NCBI RefSeq assembly: GCF_003477995.1
Contig: NZ_QUEM01000015.1
Location: 1-64,000 of the forward strand
DNA: 64,000 nt
Reading direction: 5' to 3'
From: Bacteroides sp. OF04-15BH
GTDB taxonomy: Bacteria; Bacteroidota; Bacteroidia; Bacteroidales; Bacteroidaceae
Of this stretch, positions 6,965-18,934 are shown in pieces. A program made the translations under genes and the position numbers. Numbering within the stretch: position 1 is the stretch's first letter; every line of letters starts with the position of its first letter. The notes under the pieces were generated by a model that was not told the origin of the DNA, searched no databases, and saw only the letters and a program-made list of their open reading frames with translations.

Positions 6965-9223
6965 ATGATATACGATTTGAGCATGTTGCACAACTTTTAT
7001 GCAACCTATGAAAGCGAAGTGAAAAATGCCAAAAAGAATCTGAACCGCCCCATGACTTTGGCCGAAAAGATTCTTTATGCACATCTCTATAATCCGGAAC
7101 AGATGCAGGCTTTCAAGCGAGGCGAAGATTATGTAAACTTCCGCCCAAACCGCGTAGCCATGCAGGACGCCACCGCACAGATGGCCCTGCTCCAGTTTAT
7201 GAATGCCGGCAAGGAGCGCGTAGCTGTGCCCAGCACCGTGCATTGCGATCATCTGATTCAGGCTTGCAAAGGAACGGCAACCGATTTGCCGGCAGCATGC
7301 TGTACCAATAAAGAAGTATATGATTTTCTGGGTAGCGTAGCCGCAAAATATGGCATCGGCTTCTGGAAACCGGGTGCCGGAATCATCCATCAGGTGATTC
7401 TGGAGAACTATGCATTCCCCGGTGGCATGATGGTGGGAACAGACTCACATACCCCAAATGCCGGCGGATTGGGCATGATTGCCATTGGTGTAGGTGGTGC
7501 CGACGCTGTAGATGTAATGACAGGAATGGAATGGGAGTTGAAGATGCCGAAACTCATCGGTGTAAAGCTTACCGGAAAACTGAACGGATGGGCCGCTCCT
7601 AAGGATGTGATTCTGAAACTGGCCGGTATCCTCACCGTAAAGGGTGGAACCAATGCCATTATCGAATATTTTGGTCCGGGTACTGAAAGCCTGTCGGCCA
7701 CGGGAAAAGCTACTATCTGTAATATGGGTGCCGAAGTGGGTGCTACCACTTCCCTCTTCCCTTATGACGAAGAGATGGCTACTTATCTGAAAGCCACCGG
7801 AAGAGCAGAAATCGCTGCACTGGCCGACCAGGTAAAAGCAGAACTGAAGGCCGACGAGGAGGTAATCGCCAATCCGGAAGCCTATTACGACCGCATCATT
7901 GAAATAGATCTCTCTACATTGGAGCCTTATCTGAACGGTCCGTTCACTCCGGATGCCGCCTGCCCGATTTCCGAGTTTGCGGAAAAGGTGAAACAGAACG
8001 GTTATCCTCAGAAAATGGAAGTGGGACTGATCGGTTCGTGCACCAACTCTTCTTATCAGGATCTGAGCCGCGCCGCTTCATTGGCTCGCCAGGTAGCCGC
8101 CAAGAACCTCAAGGCTGCCGCACCGCTTATCATCAATCCGGGTTCGGAGTTGATTCGTTGCACTGCCGAGCGCGACGGCATGATTGCCGATTTCGAAAGC
8201 ATGGGCGCCGTGATCATGACCAACGCCTGCGGTCCGTGTATCGGACAGTGGAAACGCGAGACCGATGATCCTACCCGTCCGAATTCAATCGTGACTTCAT
8301 TCAACCGTAACTTCGCCAAGCGAGCAGACGGTAACCCGAATACACACGCCTTCGTGGCCTCTCCGGAAATGGCTATGGCCATGACCATTGCGGGCGATCT
8401 GACCTTCAACCCGCTGACAGATACACTGATCAACGAAAACGGAGAAGCTGTCAAGCTGAACCCTCCAACCGGAGACACACTCCCGAAGAACGGATTCACC
8501 GTGGAGGACAACGGTTATGTAGCTCCGGCAGAAGACGGCAGCAACATCACCGTAAGCATCAGCGCCGACTCCAACCGCCTGCAAAAGTTGCAGCCGTTTG
8601 CTCCATTCTGCGCTGCTGATTTCCAGGATATGCCGCTGCTGATCAAGACCAAAGGCAAATGTACTACCGACCATATTTCCATGGCTGGTCCGTGGCTCAA
8701 GTTCCGCGGCCATCTGGAAAACATTTCCGACAATATGCTCATGGGAGCCGTGAATGCCTTCAACGACAAGACCAATGCCGTGCGCAACAGTCTGACAGGC
8801 GCTTACGAAGCCGTATCGGCCGTAGCCAAGCAGTATAAGGAAAAAGGCATCTCTTCGATTGTTGTAGCCGAAGAGAACTATGGCGAAGGCTCCAGCCGTG
8901 AGCACGCTGCCATGGAACCGCGCTTCCTGAATGTGAAGGTGATTCTGGCCAAGAGCTTTGCCCGCATCCACGAAACCAACCTGAAGAAGCAGGGTATGCT
9001 GGCACTGACCTTTGCCGACAAGGCAGACTATGACAAGGTGGGCGAACAGGACAAGCTCTCTATTCTGGATATTGAGAACATCTGCCCGGGAAAGAACCTC
9101 ACTGTAGAAGTGACTCACCCGGACGGCAGCAAGGAATGTTTCGAAGCTACACATACTTATAATGACCTGCAGATCGAATGGTTCAAAGCCGGATCTGCTC
9201 TGAATATTTTCACTAAAAAATAA
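6965..9223 (+). CDS. acn: Aconitate hydratase
   Basis: This [4Fe-4S] enzyme isomerises citrate to isocitrate through cis-aconitate. Its 752 residues are close to the mitochondrial-type aconitase length. The cluster ligands are visible as C359 (GSCTNSS) and C422/C425 (NACGPCIG), with the same 63- and 3-residue spacings as mitochondrial aconitase. The swivel domain follows, with [15 protein letters not shown]. It is the first gene of an operon with icd (16 bp downstream) and gltA, which together make 2-oxoglutarate for glutamate synthesis in an organism with a branched TCA pathway. The symbol acnA is also used for this type. Confidence 0.95.
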   Translation: MIYDLSMLHNFYATYESEVKNAKKNLNRPMTLAEKILYAHLYNPEQMQAFKRGEDYVNFRPNRVAMQDATAQMALLQFMNAGKERVAVPSTVHCDHLIQACKGTATDLPAACCTNKEVYDFLGSVAAKYGIGFWKPGAGIIHQVILENYAFPGGMMVGTDSHTPNAGGLGMIAIGVGGADAVDVMTGMEWELKMPKLIGVKLTGKLNGWAAPKDVILKLAGILTVKGGTNAIIEYFGPGTESLSATGKATICNMGAEVGATTSLFPYDEEMATYLKATGRAEIAALADQVKAELKADEEVIANPEAYYDRIIEIDLSTLEPYLNGPFTPDAACPISEFAEKVKQNGYPQKMEVGLIGSCTNSSYQDLSRAASLARQVAAKNLKAAAPLIINPGSELIRCTAERDGMIADFESMGAVIMTNACGPCIGQWKRETDDPTRPNSIVTSFNRNFAKRADGNPNTHAFVASPEMAMAMTIAGDLTFNPLTDTLINENGEAVKLNPPTGDTLPKNGFTVEDNGYVAPAEDGSNITVSISADSNRLQKLQPFAPFCAADFQDMPLLIKTKGKCTTDHISMAGPWLKFRGHLENISDNMLMGAVNAFNDKTNAVRNSLTGAYEAVSAVAKQYKEKGISSIVVAEENYGEGSSREHAAMEPRFLNVKVILAKSFARIHETNLKKQGMLALTFADKADYDKVGEQDKLSILDIENICPGKNLTVEVTHPDGSKECFEATHTYNDLQIEWFKAGSALNIFTKK

Positions 9224-9239
9224 AAACAGAACTAGAACG

Positions 9240-10502
9240 ATGGAAAACAAAGCATATATGCAAGACGGTAAACTGGTGGTCCCTAACGTAGTGACCATCC
9301 CGTTTATCGAAGGCGACGGTGTAGGAGCCGAAATTACTCCCGTTTGTCAGAAAATTGTAAATCAGGCAGTAAGCAAGGCTTATGGTGACAGCAAAAAGAT
9401 CCTGTGGAAGGAAGTGCTGGCCGGTGAGAAGGCCTTCAACCAGACCGGTTCCTGGCTTCCTGAAGAAACCATGGAGCAGTTCCGTGAATATCTGATCGGC
9501 ATCAAAGGTCCGTTGACAACTCCGGTGGGCGGTGGCATCCGCTCGTTGAACGTAGCCCTGCGCCAGACTCTCGACCTGTATGTATGCCTGCGCCCGGTAC
9601 GCTGGTTCAAGGGCGTTGTTTCTCCGGTCAAGGAACCACAGAAGGTGGATATGCACATCTTCCGTGAGAATACGGAAGATATCTATGCCGGTATCGAATG
9701 GGAGCAGGGAACTGCCGAGGCCCAGAAATTCTACCGTTTCCTGAAAGAGGAAATGGGTGTCAGCAAAGTGCGTTTCCCGGAAACCTCCTCTTTCGGTGTG
9801 AAGCCGGTATCTGTAGAAGGAACCAAGCGCTTGGTGCGTGCCGCCATTGAGTATGCGCTGACCAACAAGTTGCCGTCTGTCACTCTGGTGCATAAAGGAA
9901 ACATCATGAAGTTTACCGAAGGCGGTTTCAAGAAATGGGGCTACGAAGTGGCAGAACAGGAGTTCGGCGCACAGACTTTCACCATGAACCAGTTTGACGC
10001 TCTGAAGAAGAGCGAGGGCGAAGATGCCGCCAAAGCCGCTCTGAAAGAGGCACAAAAGCAAGGCAAAGTCATCATCAAGGACTGCATTGCCGACGCATTC
10101 CTGCAGAACACACTGCTAATTCCGGAAACCTACTCCGTAATCGCCACCCTGAACCTGAACGGCGACTATGTTTCCGACCAGCTGGCAGCCATGGTAGGCG
10201 GCATCGGTATTGCTCCGGGTGCCAACATCAATTACCACACCGGTCACGCTATCTTTGAGGCGACACACGGCACCGCTCCGAACATCGCCGGAAAGAACAT
10301 CGTGAACCCCTGCTCTCTGTTGCTGTCATCCGTGATGATGCTTCAGTACATGGGCTGGAACGAAGCCGCCGACCTGATTACCGATGCTCTGGAAAAGGCC
10401 TTCGAAAGCGGAGAAGCCACTCACGACCTGGCCCGCTTCATGCCTAACGGAAAGTCACTCTCTACACAGGAATTCGGAGACAAGATTGTGTCTCTGCTTT
10501 AA
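9240..10502 (+). CDS. icd: NADP-dependent isocitrate dehydrogenase
   Basis: The enzyme oxidatively decarboxylates isocitrate to 2-oxoglutarate. Its 420 residues match the bacterial homodimeric type. The substrate-binding segment [24 protein letters not shown] is recognisable near 97-120, followed by the metal-site region [13 protein letters not shown] and the nucleotide-binding segment [21 protein letters not shown] preference is taken from the family and was not proven from residues. It lies between aconitase and citrate synthase genes in one operon, with 16- and 29-bp gaps. Confidence 0.95.
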   Translation: MENKAYMQDGKLVVPNVVTIPFIEGDGVGAEITPVCQKIVNQAVSKAYGDSKKILWKEVLAGEKAFNQTGSWLPEETMEQFREYLIGIKGPLTTPVGGGIRSLNVALRQTLDLYVCLRPVRWFKGVVSPVKEPQKVDMHIFRENTEDIYAGIEWEQGTAEAQKFYRFLKEEMGVSKVRFPETSSFGVKPVSVEGTKRLVRAAIEYALTNKLPSVTLVHKGNIMKFTEGGFKKWGYEVAEQEFGAQTFTMNQFDALKKSEGEDAAKAALKEAQKQGKVIIKDCIADAFLQNTLLIPETYSVIATLNLNGDYVSDQLAAMVGGIGIAPGANINYHTGHAIFEATHGTAPNIAGKNIVNPCSLLLSSVMMLQYMGWNEAADLITDALEKAFESGEATHDLARFMPNGKSLSTQEFGDKIVSLL

Positions 10503-10531
10503 TTCATTCACTTTAAACTCAGATTGATAAT

Positions 10532-11875
10532 ATGAAAAAAGAATATATCGTTTACAAGCTCTCAGAATGTGCCAAACAAGCGTCGAGAATCGACAACGGA
10601 CTCTTTACCAAGTTCAACGTAAAGCGCGGACTTCGTAACGAGGATGGCACGGGTGTACTCGTGGGACTGACCAAAATCGGTAACGTAGTGGGTTACGAAC
10701 GTACCGAAGAAGGCGGCCTGAAACCGATTCCGGGAAAACTGTTCTATCGCGGATATGACCTGGACGACATCGCACACGGTCTGCTCCGTGAAAAACGATT
10801 CGGATTCGAGGAAGTGGCCTATCTGCTGCTCTCCGGCGAGCTGCCCGACAACGAGCAACTGGCAGCCTTCAAGGAGCTGATCAGCGACAATATGCCGCTC
10901 GACAAGAAGACGACCATGAATATTATCGATCTGGAGGGCCAGAACATCATGAACATTCTGGCCAGAAGTGTGCTCGAAATGTATACTTTCGACCCGAATC
11001 CGGACGATATCTCACGCGACAACCTGATGCGTCAGTCTATCGAGCTGATTTCCCGTTTCCCGACCGTAATCGCCTATGCGTATAACATTTATCGCCACAG
11101 TACCCGAGGACGCTCGCTGCACATCCGTTTGCCGAAAGAGCACTACGGACTGGCCGAGAACTTCCTGTATATGCTGAAGAAGGACTTCACCCCGCTGGAG
11201 GCCCGTACGCTGGACTTGCTGCTGGTACTTCATGCCGAGCACGGTGGTGGTAACAACTCTACTTTCACTGTTCGTGTGACCAGTTCTACCCGCACCGATA
11301 CCTACTCCAGCATTGCGGCCGGTATCGGTTCTCTGAAAGGCCCGTTGCACGGTGGTGCCAACATCAAGGTGAGCGATATGTTTGAACACCTGAAGGAGAA
11401 CATCTCCGACTGGACCAATGTGGACGAGGTGGATACTTATCTGACCCGCATGCTCCACGGCGAGGCATACGACCACAGCGGACTGATTTATGGTATCGGC
11501 CATGCCGTATATACCATTTCCGACCCAAGAGCCGTATTGCTGAAGGAACTGGCCCGCGAGCTGGTAGCCGAGAAGGGACGCGAAAAGGAATTTGCATTCC
11601 TGGAACTCATCGAAGAGCGCGCCATCAAGTGCTTCAAGAAGGTTAAGGGCGGCAAGAAGAGCGTTTGCGCCAACGTAGACCTCTATTCCGGCTTTGTGTA
11701 CGATCTGATCGGTCTGCCACAGGAAATCTATACCCCACTCTTTGCCATGGCACGTATTGTGGGATGGACCGCACACCGCATCGAGGAATTGAACTTCGAA
11801 GGCCGCAGAATCATCCGTCCGGCCTACAAGAATGTCATCGACGAACAGCCTTACACTCCGATTAACGAGCGTTAA
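10532..11875 (+). CDS. gltA: Citrate synthase
   Basis: The enzyme condenses oxaloacetate and acetyl-CoA to citrate. The protein has 447 residues. The catalytic regions HAEHGGGNNSTFTVR, KGPLHGGAN and YGIGHAVYTISDPRA are visible, with HGLIYGIGH-type spacing. The N-terminal ~60 residues and the internal sequence are of the longer Bacteroidetes form. It is the last gene of acn-icd-gltA and is followed by a strong 20-bp-stem terminator. Gene order reverses pathway order (citrate is made first but encoded last). Confidence 0.93.
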   Translation: MKKEYIVYKLSECAKQASRIDNGLFTKFNVKRGLRNEDGTGVLVGLTKIGNVVGYERTEEGGLKPIPGKLFYRGYDLDDIAHGLLREKRFGFEEVAYLLLSGELPDNEQLAAFKELISDNMPLDKKTTMNIIDLEGQNIMNILARSVLEMYTFDPNPDDISRDNLMRQSIELISRFPTVIAYAYNIYRHSTRGRSLHIRLPKEHYGLAENFLYMLKKDFTPLEARTLDLLLVLHAEHGGGNNSTFTVRVTSSTRTDTYSSIAAGIGSLKGPLHGGANIKVSDMFEHLKENISDWTNVDEVDTYLTRMLHGEAYDHSGLIYGIGHAVYTISDPRAVLLKELARELVAEKGREKEFAFLELIEERAIKCFKKVKGGKKSVCANVDLYSGFVYDLIGLPQEIYTPLFAMARIVGWTAHRIEELNFEGRRIIRPAYKNVIDEQPYTPINER

Positions 11876-11904
11876 TCCGGCAGCAGGAATCTCTATTCAT
11901 AAAG

Positions 11905-11955
11905 ACAGAAAAGCCCTGACGTTTTTCCATTTAAGAAACGTCAGGGCTTTTCTGT
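11905..11955 (+). terminator. Terminator of acn-icd-gltA
   Basis: Perfect 20-bp arms at 11905-11924 and 11936-11955 (acagaaaagccctgacgttt and its complement) flank an 11-nt loop. It lies 30 bp after the gltA stop codon. Confidence 0.85.
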
Positions 11956-12249
11956 ATGATAATGCCGCCCAGCAGACTTCTGTCCGGAATCTTTACCCGC
12001 CCATAAAAAACATTCAGAATCATGGGCATCACAATCAGAAATCATTCCGATCTTTGCAGAATTTCATCAAATTGTTTTTTCCAAAAGAAGCTGATGAAAT
12101 TTTTATTTTTCCAAGTTATTAAAAATCAGATATTTGAAAAGCTTCTGAAACATGCCTTGAAATGCTTCGTTTTGTCCGATTCTTTGCAGTATTTCTATTC
12201 TGACAGCCTGCCCCACAGACAAAGCGAAAAAATCCCGATATGGCTAAAA
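11956..12249. other. Gene-free intergenic stretch with an imperfect duplicated motif
   Basis: No convincing gene is seen here. Two related segments, near 12045-12065 (TTCCGATCTTTGCAGAATTTC) and 12176-12196 (TCCGATTCTTTGCAGTATTTC), lie about 130 bp apart. Their TCTTTG cores resemble -7 boxes, so this may be a decayed duplication of a promoter region. Confidence 0.35.
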
Positions 12250-12290
12250 CAAAAAGGGAACTGCTTCATGTTTTGCGAAGCAGTTCCCTC
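12250..12290 (-). terminator. Terminator of dapA
   Basis: Perfect 12-bp arms at 12256-12267 and 12277-12288 have a 9-nt loop. On the minus strand they are followed by a T-run (AAAAA on the plus strand at 12251-12255). Confidence 0.8.
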
Positions 12291-12328
12291 TCTATATCGT
12301 CTTTCTGTCCGTCTTTCAAAACCGGAAA

Positions 12329-13222
12329 TCAGATACGGATATCCAGTTCCTTCAGAATGGCACTGATTTTCTCCATTGTAGTCAGTCGGGTCGGTACCAA
12401 CGGCAAGCGCAACTGATTTTCAATCAGTCCCATAGCATGCAGCATAGCCTTTACACCGGCCGGGTTTCCATCAACAAACAGCAGTTTGAAGAGCTCGGCA
12501 AATTTGTGGTGAATGGTACGCGCACTCTCATAGTCGCCATTCAGTGCCAGACGCACCATGCGGCTGAACTCGGCCGGAAGGGCATTACCGATTACAGAAA
12601 TCACACCCACAGCACCCAGAGTAATCAATGGGAAAGTGATACCGTCGTCACCGGAAATCACATCAAAATGAGCCGGTTTGTTCTTGATGATGTCATCCAT
12701 CTGCGTGATGTCACCGCTGGCTTCCTTGATGGCTACAATATTCTGGAAGTCACGGGCCAGACGCAAGGTAGTCTCGGCAGTCATATTCACTCCCGTACGG
12801 CCCGGCACATTATACAGCACCACCGGAACCGGAGAAGCCTCGGCTATGGCCTTGAAATGCTGATACAATCCCTCCTGCGAAGGTTTGTTGTAATAAGGGC
12901 ATACAGAAAGGATACCGTCGATGCCCTGCCAGTTGGCAGTCTTCAGTTCGTGAACCACAGCAGCCGTGTTATTACCGCCACAGCCCATCAACAGGGGCAC
13001 TCTGCCGGCAACGCGCTCTACAAGAAGTTCCTTTAACCGTGTTTTTTCATCTAACGACAGACAAGGAGTTTCGGCGGTTGTTCCCATAATGCACAAGAAA
13101 TCCGCTCCGTTTTTTATCTGATATTCAACAAGACGTATCAGTGCATCATAATCTATGCTTCCATCTGCTTTGAACGGAGTTATCAGAGCAATACCTAACC
13201 CCTTAAATTTATTCTGTATCAT
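12329..13222 (-). CDS. dapA: 4-hydroxy-tetrahydrodipicolinate synthase
   Basis: The enzyme condenses pyruvate with aspartate semialdehyde, the committed step to diaminopimelate and lysine. Its 297 residues fit the family. The Schiff-base lysine is K166 in VAIKEASGD and the catalytic tyrosine Y137 in VVLYNVPGRTG; the N-terminal GTTAETPCLS matches the usual GTTGE motif. It has its own promoter and terminator and so is a single-gene unit. It works with dapL at 5.6 kb, which takes over after the DapB step. Confidence 0.95.
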   Translation of the reverse strand: MIQNKFKGLGIALITPFKADGSIDYDALIRLVEYQIKNGADFLCIMGTTAETPCLSLDEKTRLKELLVERVAGRVPLLMGCGGNNTAAVVHELKTANWQGIDGILSVCPYYNKPSQEGLYQHFKAIAEASPVPVVLYNVPGRTGVNMTAETTLRLARDFQNIVAIKEASGDITQMDDIIKNKPAHFDVISGDDGITFPLITLGAVGVISVIGNALPAEFSRMVRLALNGDYESARTIHHKFAELFKLLFVDGNPAGVKAMLHAMGLIENQLRLPLVPTRLTTMEKISAILKELDIRI

Positions 13223-13252
13223 ATATCAATGTGATTTTTTCTGTTGCGATGG

Positions 13253-13284
13253 CAAAAATAATAATTTATTCCGACTATAACAAT
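13253..13284 (-). promoter_or_regulatory. Promoter of dapA
   Basis: On the minus strand ATTG (13281-13284) and TATTTTTG (13253-13260) are 20 bp apart, about 30 nt before the dapA start. Confidence 0.55.
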
Positions 13285-13288
13285 AGTT

Positions 13289-15298
<2,010 letters not shown>

Positions 15299-15332
15299 TC
15301 AATCGTTGGGTTAAGAAAGCGCTGCTTCGTTT

Positions 15333-16211
15333 TCATTTTTTCTGGTAGACACGTACATAATCCACCTCATAACGCATCGGCAAAGCCTGCTCGTCTATGC
15401 GTCCGCCGGTGGCTCCCATAGCCAGATTCAACAGGAGATACATCGGCTTGTGGAAAGGATTCTCATAATTTCCGTGCTTGCCGTTTACGGTCTTCGACAG
15501 ATCGATGGTATTCATCAGACGATCGTCCAGATAAAGGTCAATCTTCTTGTCGGTCCACTCCATAGCCCACACATGGAAGCGGGTGGCCCACAGGGAATCC
15601 GTCTCCGTAAACTCGGCATAAGGCACTGCGGCCGAATCCCATACACTGCCGCCCTTGTCGTCGCCCCAGCAGGCGTTGGCGTGCAACAGCGCATGTCCCT
15701 TGCGCGGATAGAACTCCATGATGTCTATCTCGCCGCACGAAGGCCATCCGTAGTTCTTCTTGCTGCCCAGAAGCCAGATGGCCGGCCAGGAGCCGCGGGC
15801 AGCCGGAATGCGGGCACGCACTTCGAAATAGCCGTACTGGAATTCGCACAAGCCCTTGGAAATGACCGAAGATGAGGTATATTCGGCATACGGACGGTTT
15901 TTCTGCCAGCTGTCCGAACCTTCCTTGTAAGCCGGATTCTTCACCTTTTCTTTCTTTCCGGTGATCACCAGCACTCCATCGCGCACCTCGGCGTTCTGCG
16001 ACTGATACCACTGAAGTTCCTTGTTGCGCACAAATCCGTTTTCGTAGGTCCAGTTCTTCGGATCCGGTGTTCCGTCTTTTTCAAACTCATCTTGCCACAC
16101 CAGCTGATAACCGGCCTGCATCAGGGAATCGGCACGCTGGGCCGACGCGGGTGAAGCCAGCAACAGACCGGCTCCAAACAATAACCCAATATGAATGACT
16201 GATTTTTTCAT
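15333..16211 (-). CDS. Secreted glycoside hydrolase family 16 protein
   Basis: GH16 enzymes cleave beta-1,3/1,4-glucans or galactans. The catalytic signature GEIDIMEFYP is plain, with two glutamates flanking an aspartate. The start was placed at MKKSVIHIGLLFGAG, giving a 292-residue protein with a classical signal peptide ending ASAQ; an in-frame upstream ATG would bury that peptide. Characteristic segments include WQDEFEKDG near the start, GSWPAIWLLG and the final YEVDYVRVYQKK. No SusCD or polysaccharide-utilisation genes flank it, so substrate cannot be read from context. Confidence 0.9.
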   Translation of the reverse strand: MKKSVIHIGLLFGAGLLLASPASAQRADSLMQAGYQLVWQDEFEKDGTPDPKNWTYENGFVRNKELQWYQSQNAEVRDGVLVITGKKEKVKNPAYKEGSDSWQKNRPYAEYTSSSVISKGLCEFQYGYFEVRARIPAARGSWPAIWLLGSKKNYGWPSCGEIDIMEFYPRKGHALLHANACWGDDKGGSVWDSAAVPYAEFTETDSLWATRFHVWAMEWTDKKIDLYLDDRLMNTIDLSKTVNGKHGNYENPFHKPMYLLLNLAMGATGGRIDEQALPMRYEVDYVRVYQKK

Positions 16212-16343
16212 GTTTTTTATTTCAAAGTTATAAAATCGCCACAGAGAAACCAAATAAATCTCAGGCTTTTTGGACAAAGTTTCCCATCCGCCCCCGGCCG
16301 AATCCTAAAAGTTCTTTATCGGCTTCTGTTTTATGCCCCGTGA

Positions 16344-16376
16344 TTGTCCGGATTCCAAGGACTATTATTATCTTTG
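16344..16376 (+). promoter_or_regulatory. Promoter of trmD
   Basis: TATCTTTG at 16369-16376 is an exact -7 box. The upstream TTG at 16344-16346 is 22 bp away, slightly long. Confidence 0.5.
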
Positions 16377-16406
16377 CAACTTAATTATGATTGGAAATAC
16401 AGAAAA

Positions 16407-17102
16407 ATGAGAATAGACATCATCACCGTACTTCCGGAATTGCTGGAAGGTTTTATGAATGAATCCATTCTGGGCCGAGCTCAGAAAAAAGGACTTGTGG
16501 AAATCCATATCCACAATCTGAGAGATTATGCCACCAATAAATACAAGCGTGTGGACGATTACCCCTACGGAGGTTTCGCCGGAATGGTGATGCAATGCGA
16601 ACCGATAGACCGTTGCATCTCGGCCCTGAAGGCTGAAAGAGACTACGACGAAATCATCTTCACCACCCCCGACGGCGAACAGTTTGACCAGCCTATGGCC
16701 AACTCGCTTTCGCTGAAAGAGAACATCATCATCCTGTGCGGACACTACAAGGGCATCGACTATCGCATCCGCGAACACCTGATTACCAAGGAAGTGAGCA
16801 TCGGCGACTTTGTGCTGACTGGCGGCGAACTGGCGGCAGCCGTAATGACAGATGCCATTGTGCGCATCGTGCCGGGAGTGATCGGTGACGAACAGAGCGC
16901 CCTTTCGGACTCCTTCCAGGACAATCTGCTGGCCGCTCCGGTTTACACCCGTCCGGCCGACTATAAGGGATGGAAGGTTCCCGAAATCCTGCTTTCAGGC
17001 CACGAGGCCAAAATAAAGGAATGGGAGCTGCAGCAGTCTTTCGAAAGAACCCAGCGCCTGCGCCCGGATCTTCTTGAAGGCAAAGGCAACGCTTCGGAAT
17101 AA
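16407..17102 (+). CDS. trmD: tRNA (guanine-N1-)-methyltransferase
   Basis: This SPOUT-family enzyme methylates G37 next to the anticodon and so prevents frameshifting. The start was chosen at [13 protein letters not shown] (231 residues), because an upstream in-frame ATG lies before the promoter box at 16369-16376. Diagnostic segments are [24 protein letters not shown] and [14 protein letters not shown], which form the AdoMet-binding trefoil knot. The usual rimM/rplS neighbours are absent. The gene is divergent from the GH16 gene. Confidence 0.95.
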   Translation: MRIDIITVLPELLEGFMNESILGRAQKKGLVEIHIHNLRDYATNKYKRVDDYPYGGFAGMVMQCEPIDRCISALKAERDYDEIIFTTPDGEQFDQPMANSLSLKENIIILCGHYKGIDYRIREHLITKEVSIGDFVLTGGELAAAVMTDAIVRIVPGVIGDEQSALSDSFQDNLLAAPVYTRPADYKGWKVPEILLSGHEAKIKEWELQQSFERTQRLRPDLLEGKGNASE

Positions 17103-17138
17103 AAGAGTCTAATAATTAAAGAAAAATAAGGTCTGACA

Positions 17139-17170
17139 TTTGCTTTTCTCAAAGCGAAAACCTATATTTG
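17139..17170 (+). promoter_or_regulatory. Promoter of the zeta-like toxin pair
   Basis: TTTG at 17139-17142 and TATATTTG at 17163-17170 with a 20-bp spacer match the Bacteroides consensus exactly. Confidence 0.65.
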
Positions 17171-17198
17171 CTCTAGGAATCTAAATTTTTATACCATT

Positions 17199-17804
17199 AT
17201 GTCAGAACAAAAACACAATCTTTATATCATTGCCGGTTGCAACGGGGCTGGTAAGACAACGGCCAGCTTCACGGTGTTGCCGGAAATGCTGCATTGCCGG
17301 GAGTTCGTCAATGCGGATGAGATCGCCGCTGGGCTGTCTCCGTTTAATCCCGAAGGGGTGGCCATACAGGCGGGAAGACTTATGATCGACCGGATTATCC
17401 AACTGCTGAAAGAGGGCGAGGACTTTGCTTTTGAAACGACATTGGCCACACGTTCCTACGTGAAGCTGATTCAACAGGCACAGAAGCGAGGCTATTTCGT
17501 GACCCTGCTCTTCTTCTCTCTGGCCAGTCCGGAACAGGCCGAAATGCGCGTGGCCAAACGCGTCAGCCAGGGCGGACACAACATCCCTATCGATGTGATC
17601 CACCGCCGTTATGACAACGGACTGCGCAACTTGTTTGAGTTGTATATGCCGATCTGCGACTATTGGGCTCTGTACGACAACAGTACTTGCCCAACCAATA
17701 AGGTGGCTTACGGCTGGAAGGACACACGCATCACTGTCCTGCAACCGGGCATTTTCGATAAGTTTAAGAATGAATACTCTAAAAGATCAGACAATAATGA
17801 ATGA
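17199..17804 (+). CDS. Zeta-toxin-like P-loop kinase
   Basis: The protein has 201 residues. The P-loop GCNGAGKTT (about 13-21), followed by VNADEIAAGLSPF and ETTLATRSY, is the pattern of the zeta-toxin/COG4185 family. Classical zeta toxins phosphorylate UDP-N-acetylglucosamine and block cell-wall synthesis. This chromosomal branch is common in Bacteroidetes and has not been shown, to my knowledge, to be toxic in all cases. It overlaps the next small gene by 8 nt, so the two are translated together. Toxin-first order differs from epsilon/zeta operons. No mobile-element genes are nearby. Confidence 0.85.
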   Translation: MSEQKHNLYIIAGCNGAGKTTASFTVLPEMLHCREFVNADEIAAGLSPFNPEGVAIQAGRLMIDRIIQLLKEGEDFAFETTLATRSYVKLIQQAQKRGYFVTLLFFSLASPEQAEMRVAKRVSQGGHNIPIDVIHRRYDNGLRNLFELYMPICDYWALYDNSTCPTNKVAYGWKDTRITVLQPGIFDKFKNEYSKRSDNNE

Positions 17805-17952
17805 ACTAGAAGTAGCAGAGATGCAACGTAAAATAGACGAAGGCATTTTCTTGGCACAAGAACGATTGGTCAAACGTGCCAAACATGACAATCTTACATT
17901 AGTCATTGTCCGTAACGGACAAGTAGTAGAAATTCCAGCAGAGGAGCTTTAA
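17797..17952 (+). CDS. 51-residue partner of the zeta-like kinase (putative antitoxin)
   Basis: The start ATG at 17797 overlaps the kinase stop (17802-17804) by 8 nt, so translation is probably coupled. The product is rich in charged residues: an N-terminal helix (MNELEVAEMQRKIDEGIFLAQERLVKRAK) and a short beta-hairpin-like tail ending VVEIPAEEL. Small proteins of this kind accompany COG4185 kinases in Bacteroidetes. An antitoxin role is an inference from the pairing alone. The stop codon sits in the loop of the operon terminator. Confidence 0.75.
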   Translation: MNELEVAEMQRKIDEGIFLAQERLVKRAKHDNLTLVIVRNGQVVEIPAEEL

Positions 17953-17970
17953 GAGAGCTCCTCTTTTTTA
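17941..17970 (+). terminator. Terminator of the zeta-like operon
   Basis: Arms gaggagct (17941-17948) and agctcctc (17956-17963) are followed by six T. The left arm encodes the last codons of the small partner protein. Confidence 0.8.
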
Positions 17971-18018
17971 TGCGCTGAAGCTAAAAAGACGAAGGAATTT
18001 CCTTCCGGCTACAGCCGG

Positions 18019-18267
18019 CTATAAGGATTCGGCTATGCGGCGGATGCGGTTTCTGTTGGGCACCCACTGCATGGCTTCATCCAGCATACACAAATCCGTA
18101 AGACGGTAAATGTTCCGGGATTCGTCCTGAGAACCGGAACCGATATTACGGAATAAACAATTGTATGGATCCGCTATTTCTATCAGATCCATACAATATT
18201 CTACATCCTGCAATCGCAGAATTTCCTGAGCCACAAAACGGTATAATTCTTCTTCCAGGGAATGCAT
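18019..18267 (-). CDS. Hypothetical 82-residue protein
   Basis: This is a small acidic, probably all-helical cytoplasmic protein (MHSLEEELYRFVAQEILRL...) with no signal peptide or recognised domain. It begins 7 bp after the stop of the lipoprotein gene upstream, so the two form an operon. A cluster of conserved-looking segments (DLCMLDEAMQW, NRNRIRRIAESL) supports a real gene. Function unknown. Confidence 0.6.
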   Translation of the reverse strand: MHSLEEELYRFVAQEILRLQDVEYCMDLIEIADPYNCLFRNIGSGSQDESRNIYRLTDLCMLDEAMQWVPNRNRIRRIAESL

Positions 18268-18274
18268 CGTACTT

Positions 18275-18844
18275 TTATTTTTTAATTAGAGGCTGGTCCA
18301 ACACACGGACACAAACCGGCACAGAATCCGAAGCCGTACGCGTCATCTCATCCAGATTACGTGCCGGAGCATACAGCGAACCATAACCGAAATCATTCCA
18401 GTAGCGGTCGTAGTTCCGCAGAGAGAAACGGGTTGAAGTGCCGTAGCCGTCGATATATCCTTCAAAATAAGAAGAAGAAAGACGATAGTCTGAAATGCGG
18501 CAGTTCAAATCGGCATTACGGAAATACATATAGATGCTCCGGTCACGGATTTCCCACTCAAAACTGTATTCTATGGCATCGAGATAACCGGCTACATTAT
18601 AGAAATAGTCCGTCTCTCTGCCGTAGCCATAGAGATAAGACCCGTTGTCGGGCACAAACTCCAGAACCGTACCGTAGGCCGGACGTCCGTCAACATATAC
18701 GCCCAAATCGCCGAACCATCTTCCGCTAAGCACATATCCCCGGTCGCTGTCATCATCATAACCACCGATATGCCAGTAGGGGTCGCAAGATGAGAGCCAA
18801 AGCATGGCACTCAAAAACAGGAATATAGTCTTTAGTTTTGTCAT
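18275..18844 (-). CDS. Hypothetical Tyr/Asp/Gly-rich lipoprotein
   Basis: The protein has 189 residues from the chosen start MTKLKTIFLFLSAM. The signal peptide ends in the lipobox LSSC, giving a lipidated cysteine near residue 20, followed by an aromatic/acidic stretch (DPYWHIGGYDDDSDRG). A promoter-like TATCTTTG lies at 18872-18879 on this strand, which rules out an ATG at 18874; another ATG at 18856 remains possible. The body is predicted to be beta-rich, with alternating aromatic and charged residues. The family is not recognised. It is followed by the 82-residue gene in the same operon. Confidence 0.7.
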   Translation of the reverse strand: MTKLKTIFLFLSAMLWLSSCDPYWHIGGYDDDSDRGYVLSGRWFGDLGVYVDGRPAYGTVLEFVPDNGSYLYGYGRETDYFYNVAGYLDAIEYSFEWEIRDRSIYMYFRNADLNCRISDYRLSSSYFEGYIDGYGTSTRFSLRNYDRYWNDFGYGSLYAPARNLDEMTRTASDSVPVCVRVLDQPLIKK

Positions 18845-18934
18845 CGTTTTATCCATTTTTGATTCGTATTTCAAAGATAGGCATTACACAGACAATCCTC
18901 AAGGGATTTTTCCGATAAAACAATAGGGGTTTCC

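Noticed and set aside
8297..9298. Long open frame on the minus strand opposite the aconitase gene
   Set aside because: It lies antisense to a clearly conserved gene, its composition is biased by the codon pattern of the other strand, and it has no domain or promoter.
12022..12366. Open frames in the gltA-dapA intergenic region
   Set aside because: They run through two terminator hairpins and into dapA, with no promoter and no family.
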